A stretch of 14,491 nucleotides of DNA from Deltaproteobacteria bacterium (GTDB lineage: Bacteria; Desulfobacterota; Desulfobacteria; C00003060; C00003106). The notes under the pieces are model-generated. The model was given only the letters and a program-made list of their open reading frames with translations. It was not told the origin of the DNA and did no database searches. The DNA lies in NCBI GenBank assembly GCA_019314005.1, contig JAFDAE010000157.1, positions 1 to 14,491 on the forward strand, in the 5' to 3' direction. Positions 7,048-14,018 of this stretch are shown here, piece by piece (positions within the stretch are counted from its first letter, which is position 1; each line of letters begins with the position of its first letter). Made by a program: the position numbers and the translations under genes.

Positions 7048-7524
7048 TTAACTGGGACACGATATTTCAATCAATTCATAACACCGTTTCCCGCCCGGCA
7101 CCTGTATTGTAATCTCATCGCCGACCTCTTTGCCGAGCATTGCCTTCCCAAGAGGGGACGCAACAGATATCCGTCCTTTTTTGATGTCTGATTCCTCCGG
7201 TCCCACCAATTGATATCTAACACTTTCTTCCGTATCCACATTTTCCAAAAGGACAACACACCCAAAGATCGCCCGACTCGTATCCAGGTTTTCCGTATCA
7301 ATAATTTCAGCATGGGCCAATTTATAATTTACGTCATTAATTCTGCCCTGGATAAATGCCTGTCGATCCTTGGCAGCCTCAAATTCCGCGTTTTCCGACA
7401 GATCTCCATGTGCCCTGGCCTCTTCAATGGCCTTGATATTTTGAGGGCGTTCTACAGAAGTCAATTGTTTTATTTCCCGCTTCAAGGCTTCATGGCCGGC
7501 CTTGGTCATAGGTATTCGCTGCAT
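7048..7524 (-). CDS. greA: Transcription elongation factor GreA
   Basis: GreA rescues backtracked RNA polymerase by stimulating transcript cleavage. The 158-residue protein has the N-terminal coiled coil whose tip carries HGDLSENAEF; with the chosen start the catalytic acidic residues are D41 and E44, exactly as in E. coli GreA. The C-terminal FKBP-like domain follows (ISVASPLGKAMLGKEVGDEI and VPGG). The ATG at 7524 is preferred over a GTG two codons upstream, because GGAG (7533-7530) is 5 bases before the ATG but overlaps the GTG, and because the length and numbering then match the family. The region just upstream is occupied by the MITE-like element at 7561-7654, so its promoter is either within that element or far upstream. 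Confidence 0.95.
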   Translation of the reverse strand: MQRIPMTKAGHEALKREIKQLTSVERPQNIKAIEEARAHGDLSENAEFEAAKDRQAFIQGRINDVNYKLAHAEIIDTENLDTSRAIFGCVVLLENVDTEESVRYQLVGPEESDIKKGRISVASPLGKAMLGKEVGDEITIQVPGGKRCYELIEISCPS

Positions 7525-7560
7525 GTTCACTCCAATCGTATAGCCAGCCGTTTAAAACAT

Positions 7561-7654
7561 GATGAGTTCGTAAAAAGTCTTTGACGAGCTTATCTTGGTC
7601 ACCTCTAAAAAGAGTAACCAATAAAGCGAATTGAAAACTTCTTACGAACTCATC
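7561..7654. mobile_element. 94-bp MITE-like element with 7-bp target-site duplication
   Basis: The ends are inverted repeats, GATGAGTTCGTAAAAAGT at the left and ACTTCTTACGAACTCATC at the right, with one mismatch in 18. The direct repeat AAAACAT flanks it exactly (7554-7560 and 7655-7661), a target-site duplication. It has no coding capacity. Its left 34 bases match the right end of the element near 14018 (reverse complement) at 30 of 34 positions, so both belong to one family. On the - strand it lies exactly at the 3' end of the mlaE-type gene and some 30 bases before greA. The transposase that would move it is not in the window. Confidence 0.85.
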
Positions 7655-7794
7655 AAAACATGGCCGCAGTCAGAAAATAGTCGCTAATCAGTATGGAAAC
7701 AGAAGCGAGGACCACTGCCCGAACTCATCAAAACATGGCCGCAGTCAGAAAATAGTCGCTAATCAGTATGGAAACAGAAGCGAGGACCACTGCC
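7645..7794. repeat. Exact 75-bp tandem duplication at the mlaE-type 3' end
   Basis: Bases 7645-7719 are repeated without any mismatch at 7720-7794. The unit holds the last 10 bases of the MITE-like element (CGAACTCATC) and the last 21 codons or so of the permease gene. Since 75 is a multiple of three, the outer copy preserves the frame, but the stop codon in 7728-7730 ends translation there. The other copy is untranslated 3' sequence. The perfect identity points to a recent event, or to an assembly artefact. Confidence 0.95.
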
Positions 7795-8498
7795 TCAGTG
7801 GTGGCTTTCCCCACGCCTTCTGCCCCCCCGCTGGTATAAAATCCTTTATAACATCCTACGAGAGAGAGAATCAAGCCAAAACAGGCCGCTTTTATTAGGC
7901 CATTAAAAATATCATCTAACTCCAAAATATCAAGCATTTTTTTCATATAGATACCGGAATTAATACCAAGAAGCCCTACACCAACAAAATAGCCTCCTAC
8001 AATTCCGATAAAATCCGAAACTATCGTTAAAACGGGTGTCATCAGAATTCCCGCGATTATACGCGGAACAACCAGATAATGGATCGGATTCGTGGCCATA
8101 GTGTAAAGAGCGTCAATCTGTTCCGTTACCCTCATGGTGCCGAGTTCGGCAGCCATGGCAGACCCTGCCCGACCCGTTATCATTAATGCGGTCAATACCG
8201 GTCCCAGCTCTCTTGTCATGGAAAGAGCAACGGTAGAGCCGACTAAACTTTCCGCACTGAAAAGACGAAAGCCGTGATAGGTTTGAAGGGCCAATACCAT
8301 TCCCGTAAATGCACCGGTCAAAAGCACCACAAAAAGCGAGTTGACCCCTACAAATTCCATCTGTTTAAATATATTTCTCACCCTAAACGGAGGACGGATC
8401 ACCCACGTCACAGCGCTCAGAAAGAATAGCGTTATTTGGCCCAGTCCCTTGATCCATTTGACGCCCAGACGGCCTATTAATTCAAATAATTTCAGCAT
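7728..8498 (-). CDS. mlaE: MlaE-family ABC transporter permease
   Basis: Inner-membrane permease of the MlaE/Ttg2B family, which with an ATPase (MlaF) and an MCE protein (MlaD) moves phospholipids between the two membranes. It has 256 residues and several hydrophobic segments. The family core RELGPVLTALMITGRAGSA is at 96-114, followed by AAELGTMRVTEQIDAL and, near the C-terminus, GCYKGFYTSGGAEGVGKATTEAVV. The start ATG at 8498 has no strong ribosome binding site. It lies 46 bases after the cyclase gene on the same strand. No mlaF or mlaD lies next to it, unlike the common operon. The stop TGA is formed by the junction with the MITE-like element; without the insertion the codon would be TAA at the same place. 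Confidence 0.9.
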   Translation of the reverse strand: MLKLFELIGRLGVKWIKGLGQITLFFLSAVTWVIRPPFRVRNIFKQMEFVGVNSLFVVLLTGAFTGMVLALQTYHGFRLFSAESLVGSTVALSMTRELGPVLTALMITGRAGSAMAAELGTMRVTEQIDALYTMATNPIHYLVVPRIIAGILMTPVLTIVSDFIGIVGGYFVGVGLLGINSGIYMKKMLDILELDDIFNGLIKAACFGLILSLVGCYKGFYTSGGAEGVGKATTEAVVLASVSILISDYFLTAAMF

Positions 8499-8544
8499 AG
8501 TACTTTAACGTGTTAGACGGGGGTTGAATATTTCTAAATGTACA

Positions 8545-10800
8545 CTATTTAGTTGTCATAGTAAAGACCCCATCCCAGTCATCGCTTGGCGGATTTAGCT
8601 TCAATGTTTCACATCTATGGGAATAAAGCTGTGATGGCGCGTCCGTAGGCAATATGTTCAGCGCATTTGAAAAGTATTTGATAGCCTCGGTCCATTCTTG
8701 CTTTTTATATTTCTCCAGACCTCGCGTAAATTGACCTATCAGGTCAATAATATTTTGGGGAACATCACTCTCACCTATAAGTTCATAGATCCTTACAGGT
8801 TCTGATTTCCCCTTAACACGCACCAAGTCAAGTTCTCGACAGGTAAAAAGTGGAGATACGCAGGTATAAGTAAATTCACTTATTATGATATTGGTGCCAT
8901 ACGTCTTGTTGGCTGCTTCCAGGCGGGAACCAAGGTTTACACTATCTCCCATAACAGTGTAATCAAAGCGGCGATCAGATCCCATATTCCCTACCACCAT
9001 TGGTCCGGTATTGATTCCGACTCCGATATCAATATACGGAATGTTTTGTGAATCCCAACGGGATCGAAGCTCTTTCAGGGCCTCCAGCATTCCAAGGGCC
9101 GTTCGGCAGGCACGTTCAGCATGATTGCTTTGGGGCACCGGGGCTCCAAAGACGGCCATGATAGCGTCTCCTATGTACTTGTCCAAAAGCCCCTCATATT
9201 CAAATACCACATCAGTCATTGCTGTAAGATATCCATTTATAAAATGGACCAGTGCTTCCGGTGTAAGCCCTTCTGAAATAGTAGTAAACCCTCGAATATC
9301 GGAAAAAAGAATTGAAAGTTCTTTCTTTTCACCGCCCAACTTCAATCTTTCGGGTTGCCTGACTATGTCATTTACTACCGAAGAAGACAGATAATAACTG
9401 AAGGCATTTCGCATCCATCTTTTCTGTCGTTCTTCAGTCGCGTATTTAAACATAGTAATGTTCACATATACCACGATCAACACTGCTGATGGATACGTTA
9501 CATTGAGTAGCGCACCCTGGTAGACAAAGAGATAACGACAGAGCCATAGATAGGCCAGAAACAGCGTGACGGCTGCCAAGACTCCTGTAACTGGGCGTAA
9601 TCTCATCAAAATCAGCCCAAGAAACAGGCCCAATAGAACAATCGCAGCCATATCAAAAAGACCAGCCCAATTGGGACGATGAAGAAAACGTTGCTGCAGA
9701 ATATTACTAATTGCATTGGCGTGAATTTCCAGACCAGGGTATACATTGGAAAACGGTGTTACCCTATGATCGTAAATTCCTGTGGCCGTGGCTCCTACAA
9801 CAACGATCTTGTCTTGGAATGTCCCGGGCGCCATGTTTCGTTCTAAAATGTCGGATACCGAAATATGAGGGAATGTCTTGGCGCCTCCCCGGTAATCGAT
9901 TATGAGCCGTCCGTCTTCAGTGGTCGGTATTGTCAATGTTCCTACTTTCAATTCTTCAATTCCGTACCCCGCTATCTTTACCGAAAGCGGCGGGCCTCCT
10001 AAATAGGCGCGGACTATTTGAAGAGAAAGGGGACCGAACAGTTTTTCTCCACACTGAATAACCATGGGGATCCAGCGAATGGCGCCGTCATTATCGGGGA
10101 ACACATTAAAATAACCCGCATATGGTGTGGCAGAAGCGACTTGCGGGATATTTGATTGCGGTATTAAGGCTTGATACATTGGGACGTCTCGTGCTTTTTG
10201 AGAAGTGTATCGGGTCATATGATATTTTGCTTTGGCAATATTTCTCAATTCTTCGTGAATTGTTTCCTGATCAATATGTTCCAGATTTTCTCCGGACATA
10301 TGAAAAAAGTATCCTAATACCACCTTTGCATGCGATCGTTTAATTGCATCCGCAAGCAAACGGTCATTGTCAGCCGTTGCTTCGGCTTCGTGGAGGCGCT
10401 TTGATAGTTTCTGATTATCTATGCCAAGTACCTTTATATGTTCTTGTAACCGGCGAATTGTCATCAATGTGTTATTTTTATCCGGCTCTAAAAAGCCTAT
10501 ATCGAAACCGATAACTCGTGCGCCATCTTCGGAGAGCTTATCAATTAAAGCAGCCATCTTGGCCCTTGGCCAAGGCCATTTTCCCTCTTTTTCGATACCT
10601 TTGTCGTCGATCACAGCCAACATGATCTCATCTCCGGGGGGTAGGGGGCCACGGGAGATAAACCGTAAGTCAATGGTCTTCAACTCCATAAGGTCTATAA
10701 AAGGGATACCCGCAAGATAGGCAGCTACCCCCAAAAGGATAGTGCCGAGAATGATAGTTGTCGGATGAATCTTGAAAATCGTTTTAAAAAACTTTTTCAT
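8545..10800 (-). CDS. CHASE2-domain class III adenylate/guanylate cyclase with C-terminal TPR
   Basis: Membrane receptor-type nucleotide cyclase of 751 residues. Order of domains: one N-terminal membrane helix (about 14-33), a large extracytoplasmic CHASE2 sensor (about 37-375, with VIDDKGIEKEGKWPWPR and VVVGATATGIYDHRVTPF), three membrane helices (about 383-400, 405-425 and 432-450), a catalytic domain (about 492-645) and a TPR-like helical pair (about 688-722). Catalytic residues are visible: metal-binding D501 (FSDIRGF) and D545 (KYIGDAIM), K541 as a likely purine-specifying residue favouring ATP, and transition-state N622 and R626 (VNLGSR). The signal sensed is unknown. There is no ribosome binding site before the ATG, and a TATAAT ends 6 bases upstream, so the mRNA may be leaderless. 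It is followed closely by the permease gene. Confidence 0.93.
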   Translation of the reverse strand: MKKFFKTIFKIHPTTIILGTILLGVAAYLAGIPFIDLMELKTIDLRFISRGPLPPGDEIMLAVIDDKGIEKEGKWPWPRAKMAALIDKLSEDGARVIGFDIGFLEPDKNNTLMTIRRLQEHIKVLGIDNQKLSKRLHEAEATADNDRLLADAIKRSHAKVVLGYFFHMSGENLEHIDQETIHEELRNIAKAKYHMTRYTSQKARDVPMYQALIPQSNIPQVASATPYAGYFNVFPDNDGAIRWIPMVIQCGEKLFGPLSLQIVRAYLGGPPLSVKIAGYGIEELKVGTLTIPTTEDGRLIIDYRGGAKTFPHISVSDILERNMAPGTFQDKIVVVGATATGIYDHRVTPFSNVYPGLEIHANAISNILQQRFLHRPNWAGLFDMAAIVLLGLFLGLILMRLRPVTGVLAAVTLFLAYLWLCRYLFVYQGALLNVTYPSAVLIVVYVNITMFKYATEERQKRWMRNAFSYYLSSSVVNDIVRQPERLKLGGEKKELSILFSDIRGFTTISEGLTPEALVHFINGYLTAMTDVVFEYEGLLDKYIGDAIMAVFGAPVPQSNHAERACRTALGMLEALKELRSRWDSQNIPYIDIGVGINTGPMVVGNMGSDRRFDYTVMGDSVNLGSRLEAANKTYGTNIIISEFTYTCVSPLFTCRELDLVRVKGKSEPVRIYELIGESDVPQNIIDLIGQFTRGLEKYKKQEWTEAIKYFSNALNILPTDAPSQLYSHRCETLKLNPPSDDWDGVFTMTTK

Positions 10801-10806
10801 GAGAGG

Positions 10807-10812
10807 ATTATA
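10807..10812 (-). promoter_or_regulatory. Consensus -10 box next to the cyclase start
   Basis: Read on the - strand this is a perfect TATAAT, separated from the cyclase ATG (10800) by only CCTCTC. Transcription would begin at or near the A of the start codon, which fits the absence of a ribosome binding site. No good -35 box is seen at 17-18 bases (ATTTAA/CATTTA), so the call is tentative. Confidence 0.4.
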
Positions 10813-10857
10813 TCAAAAGGATGGAAGCCTTAAATGAGATCATCAATAAAATACTCC

Positions 10858-10873
10858 ACTTAAGTATTTAAGT
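10858..10873. repeat. Short inverted repeat in the cyclase-thiD spacer
   Basis: ACTTAA-GTAT-TTAAGT is a 6-bp inverted repeat in A+T-rich sequence, about 60 bases upstream of the cyclase start. It could be an operator or cruciform; nothing else supports a role. Confidence 0.35.
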
Positions 10874-10917
10874 ATACGTTAAAAAACTATACAAAGTCAA
10901 GTAACGCCGTATTTTTA

Positions 10918-10946
10918 TTGACACTATACAGGCCGGTTGGTAATGT
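10918..10946 (+). promoter_or_regulatory. Candidate sigma-70 promoter for thiD-thiN
   Basis: TTGACA (10918-10923) and TAATGT (10941-10946) are separated by the optimal 17 bases. Transcription would start near 10953 and leave a leader of roughly 85 nt before the ATG at 11040. That leader carries the short repeats and hairpin at 10974-11030. No thiamin-pyrophosphate riboswitch consensus is seen in it. Confidence 0.6.
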
Positions 10947-10973
10947 TTTTTTGTAATTACTTAGGTTGTTACA

Positions 10974-11030
10974 GGGTCACGGGTCACGGTTGGGCGGGTC
11001 AGTTGAACCGTGAACCTCTGAACTTTGAAC
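10974..11030. repeat. Degenerate 7-bp repeats with a hairpin in the thiD leader
   Basis: GGGTCAC occurs twice in tandem (10974-10987) and again as GGGTCAG at 10996. TGAAC then recurs at 11004, 11011, 11019 and 11026, at spacings of 7, 8 and 7. GGGTCACGGTT (10981-10991) can pair with AACCGTGAACC (11006-11016) at 10 of 11 positions, forming a hairpin just upstream of the AGGAGG ribosome binding site at 11031-11036. Confidence 0.65.
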
Positions 11031-11039
11031 AGGAGGCAG

Positions 11040-12368
11040 ATGAAACGAATTTTGACCATAGCGGGGTCAGACTCCGGAGGCGGGGCCGGTATACAGGCGG
11101 ATATTAAGACAATAACCGTTTTGGGTGGTTACGGTATGAGTGTACTCACCGCCCTCACAGCACAAAACAGCATGGGGGTCCAGGCAATACACCCTGTTCC
11201 ACCGGCATTCATTGCCCAACAGCTCGACTCCGTTTTATCAGACATCGGCGCTGATGCGGTAAAGACCGGAATGCTTTTTGACCGGCCCACAATCAAGGTA
11301 GTCGCTGAAAAATTAAAGAGATATAAGATCGAAAAGGTGGTGGTGGACCCGGTCATGGTGGCCAAAGGGGGCGATCCCCTTTTGGTTCCTGAAGCACGGG
11401 ATGCCTTGGCAAGAGACATTGTTCCACTTTCCTACCTGATCACCCCCAACATTCCGGAAGCCGGGGTCCTTTGCGGAAGATCGATACAGACCGATAAGGA
11501 CGCAAGAGATGCCGCGCGTATCATTCATGGCATGGGTGCCAAGAATGTCCTTATCAAAGGGGGACATCGCGAAGGCCCTGCAGTGGACATACTTTTTGAC
11601 GGGGAAAACTTTTTCGACTTTAAAAAAGAGCGGGTTAACACCCCGCATACTCATGGCACCGGATGTACTTATTCAGCGGCCATTGCCACCTTTGTGGGAC
11701 AGGGATATCCATTAAAAGATGCGGTGGGGATGGCAAAGGATTTCATTCATACGGCAATTCGGTTTGCACTTCCCCTGGGAAAAGGGCATGGTCCTACAAA
11801 TCACTATGCCTTTTTTGCCAGAGAGCATGACCGCTATCATGTTTTGGAATCTCTGAAAAAGGGATTAGAACGGTTAAAAGGTTTCCCCGTAGCTCCTCTA
11901 ATCCCTGAGGTACAGATGAATTTTGGCTATGCGCTTCCTTATGCAGAGGCCGCCCGGGATGTTGCTGCGTTTCCAGGGCGAATCATACGGCTTTACAACA
12001 AGATCGCCACAATGGCAGGACCGGCTTTTGGGGCTTCCCAACACATTGCAGCCATTATACTCACTGTTATGCGATATCATCCCGAGTATCGGTCTGCCGT
12101 AAATATACGATTTTCAGAAGAGCTGATAAGAGAGTGCAAAAAATTAGGTTGGACGGTATGTTCTTTTGACCGCTCAAAAGAGCCAAAGGAGATTAAAGAC
12201 AGGGAGGGGAGTACTCTGGAATGGGGCACGGACAGCGTCCTTTCCATAGAGGAGAAAGTTCCTGATATAATTTTTGACAGAGGTGATGTGGGAAAAGAAC
12301 CAATGATTCGCATCCTTGGTAAAAAACCGGAGGATGTGGTGGACAAGATTAGCGCATTGATTGGTTAG
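11040..12368 (+). CDS. thiD: Bifunctional ThiD-ThiN: hydroxymethylpyrimidine (phosphate) kinase and thiamin-phosphate synthase
   Basis: A 442-residue fusion. The N-terminal domain (about 1-260) is ThiD, which phosphorylates HMP and HMP-phosphate: AGSDSGGGAGIQADIK (8-23), VKTGML (74-79), VVDPVMVAKGG (101-111), LITPN (133-137), IKGGH (172-176) and HGTGCT with active-site C209. The C-terminal domain (about 280-442) is ThiN, which joins HMP-diphosphate to the thiazole phosphate in place of ThiE: PEVQMNFGYALPYA (289-302), FPGRIIR (311-317), a long AIILTVMRYHPEYRSA stretch and DRGDVGKEP (413-421). The start is the ATG at 11040, 3 bases after AGGAGG, rather than a TTG at 11025. It precedes thiC. Confidence 0.93.
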   Translation: MKRILTIAGSDSGGGAGIQADIKTITVLGGYGMSVLTALTAQNSMGVQAIHPVPPAFIAQQLDSVLSDIGADAVKTGMLFDRPTIKVVAEKLKRYKIEKVVVDPVMVAKGGDPLLVPEARDALARDIVPLSYLITPNIPEAGVLCGRSIQTDKDARDAARIIHGMGAKNVLIKGGHREGPAVDILFDGENFFDFKKERVNTPHTHGTGCTYSAAIATFVGQGYPLKDAVGMAKDFIHTAIRFALPLGKGHGPTNHYAFFAREHDRYHVLESLKKGLERLKGFPVAPLIPEVQMNFGYALPYAEAARDVAAFPGRIIRLYNKIATMAGPAFGASQHIAAIILTVMRYHPEYRSAVNIRFSEELIRECKKLGWTVCSFDRSKEPKEIKDREGSTLEWGTDSVLSIEEKVPDIIFDRGDVGKEPMIRILGKKPEDVVDKISALIG

Positions 12369-12381
12369 GAATTTCCGTTTT

Positions 12382-12572
12382 GGACGCTGATGAACGCAGG
12401 TGTGAGTTGCGGGTTGCGAGTTACGGGTTACGAGTTGCGAGTTAAAAGAAAAAAGTAGTGGGAAATTATAATGGATTAAGTAGCAAAGGAACCAGATTCA
12501 TTACTACTCCTATAGACAGAGGTCAAAGAAACCCGTAACCCGTAACTCGCAACCCGGTACGAATCTGCGTCC
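12382..12572. repeat. 191-bp nested inverted-repeat element built from heptanucleotides
   Basis: Six tandem heptads of the form GRGTTRC run from 12404 to 12445. Bases 12410-12435 are repeated in inverted orientation at 12531-12556 with one mismatch in 26. Outside these, GGACGCTGAT (12382-12391) pairs with ATCTGCGTCC (12563-12572) at 9 of 10. The whole fills the spacer of 242 bases between thiD-thiN and thiC. It has no open frame and no thiamin riboswitch consensus (CTGAGA / ACCTGA motifs absent). Confidence 0.8.
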
Positions 12573-12610
12573 TAATTTATCGATTACAAGGCATCAACAG
12601 TGGAGAAATC

Positions 12611-13862
12611 ATGACACAAATGGAACAGGCCCGAAAAGGGATTATTACAAAAGAGATAAAACACGTGGCAGAGACTGAAGGGGTCGATCCGGACCTTCTT
12701 TGCGCCCGTCTTGCTGAAGGTACTGTGGCCATACCCGCCAATCAGAATCATCCTCACCTGCTACCAAGAGGTATTGGTAAGGGCTTGACTATAAAGGTTA
12801 ATGCCAATATCGGAACCTCCAAAGATCACGTTGATATTGAAGAGGAGCTCAAAAAATTACGCGTTGCTGTTGAGGCCGGGGCAGACGCGGTGATGGACTT
12901 AAGCACCGGAGGAGACCTGGTAGCCATAAGACAGGCCATCTTGAAAGAGACGCGAATTCCTCTTGGGACGGTCCCTATTTATCAGGCAGCCGTCGACGCA
13001 GTGGCCGATAAAGGCGGGATCATACATATGACGCCGGATATGCTCTTTAAGGTCGTTGAGATGCAAGCCCAAGAAGGGGTCGATTTTATGACCATTCATT
13101 GTGGGGTGACACGGGCCGCGATTGATCGGCTTAAAAAGCAGGGGAGGATTACCAATATTGTGAGCAGGGGAGGAGCCTTTTTGACCACCTGGATGGGGGT
13201 ACGATCGACTCCTTGAAATCGCTCGTAAATATGACATAACCCTAAGTTTAGGGGACGGCCTGCGACCCGGCTGTCTGGCCGACGCAACTGACCGGGCCCA
13301 GATCCAGGAGCTTCTTACTCTGGGAGAATTGACTCAACGAGCGTGGGATGCAGGGGTACAGGTTATGATCGAGGGCCCGGGGCATGTCCCGCTCGATCAG
13401 GTGGAGGCAAATATACTTTTGGAGAAAAAGCTTTGCCAGGGAGCTCCCTTTTATGTTCTGGGTCCGCTGGTAACCGATATTGCGGCCGGATACGATCACA
13501 TCGCATGCGCTATTGGGGGTGCGCTGGCAGGTAAAGCAGGGGCTGACTTTTTGTGCTATGTAACCCCGGCCGAACATCTAAAACTCCCATCGATAGAGGA
13601 TGTGCGTGAGGGAGTTATTGCTACCCGTATTGCAGCCCATGCAGCGGATATCGCCCGTGGTCACAAAGGGGCCATAGAACAAGACCGCAAAATGGCCGAG
13701 GCACGAAACCGTTTGGACTGGAAGACCCAAATGGACCTTGTTATTGACCCTGTCAGGGCGAAAGCCTATAGGAAGGGGAGCATGCCGAGTGTTGACGAGG
13801 TTTGCACCATGTGCGGCGAATTTTGCGCCATTAAAATGGTAAGAGATTACTTTAAGAAGTAA
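12611..13862 (+). pseudogene. thiC: ThiC, HMP-phosphate synthase, interrupted by frameshift with internal deletion
   Basis: Radical SAM enzyme converting aminoimidazole ribotide to HMP-phosphate. The first frame (ATG at 12611, GGAG upstream) encodes residues up to W194-M195 (13193-13195) of the motif [12 protein letters not shown] and stops at 13216. The family continues in another frame from about 13200 ([24 protein letters not shown]) to 13862. Only 4 bases separate the two halves where ThiC proteins normally have about 11-12 residues (HH/N..KENPLYE.F), so the break combines a small deletion with a frame change at a GGGGG run. Both halves are otherwise well conserved, including EGPGHVP and the C-terminal cluster motif CTMCGEFC (C-x2-C-x3-C). 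The break may be a mutation or an assembly error. An MITE-like element begins 6 bases after the stop. Confidence 0.88.
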
Positions 13863-13867
13863 TTTTT

Positions 13868-14018
13868 ATGGTCTCGTAAAAAATCTTCAATGCGCTTGAT
13901 TGGTCACGTGATAAGACTCTCATTGATCATTTCACATTTGTCATCTGTCCCCGCCGTGGCGGGGGTAAATGCCCAATGGCAGATGATAAGCTCATCAAAG
14001 ACTTTTTACGAGACCATC
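13868..14018. mobile_element. About 150-bp MITE-like element, second family member
   Basis: Inverted terminal repeats: ATGGTCTCGTAAAAA at the left (13868-13882), mirrored at the right by TTTTTACGAGACCAT (14003-14017); with a few mismatches the match extends to 23 bases. Internal nested hairpins include CCCCGCC-GT-GGCGGGG (13949-13964) and TCATCTG/CAGATGA (13941-13947 and 13980-13986). The right end matches the left end of the element at 7561 in 30 of 34 positions. No convincing target-site duplication is visible, so this copy may be older. It has no coding capacity. Confidence 0.75.

Noticed and set aside
7525..7530. GTG start for GreA two codons upstream
   Set aside because: GGAG overlaps this GTG; the ATG at 7524 has proper spacing and restores the family numbering D41/E44.
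8830..10520. Open frames of 64-99 codons on the + strand within the cyclase gene
   Set aside because: They are antisense shadows of a strongly conserved - strand protein.
11025..11039. TTG start for ThiD-ThiN
   Set aside because: The AGGAGG lies downstream of it and directly before the ATG at 11040, where ThiD proteins normally begin (MKRILTIAGSDS).
12404..12556. CRISPR-like repeats before thiC
   Set aside because: The units are 7 bp, contiguous and partly inverted; there are no spacers of uniform length.
12611..13862. Programmed frameshift in thiC
   Set aside because: The G run is only five bases with no slippery heptamer or downstream stimulatory structure, and about 12 family residues are missing at the join, which a frameshift alone would not restore.
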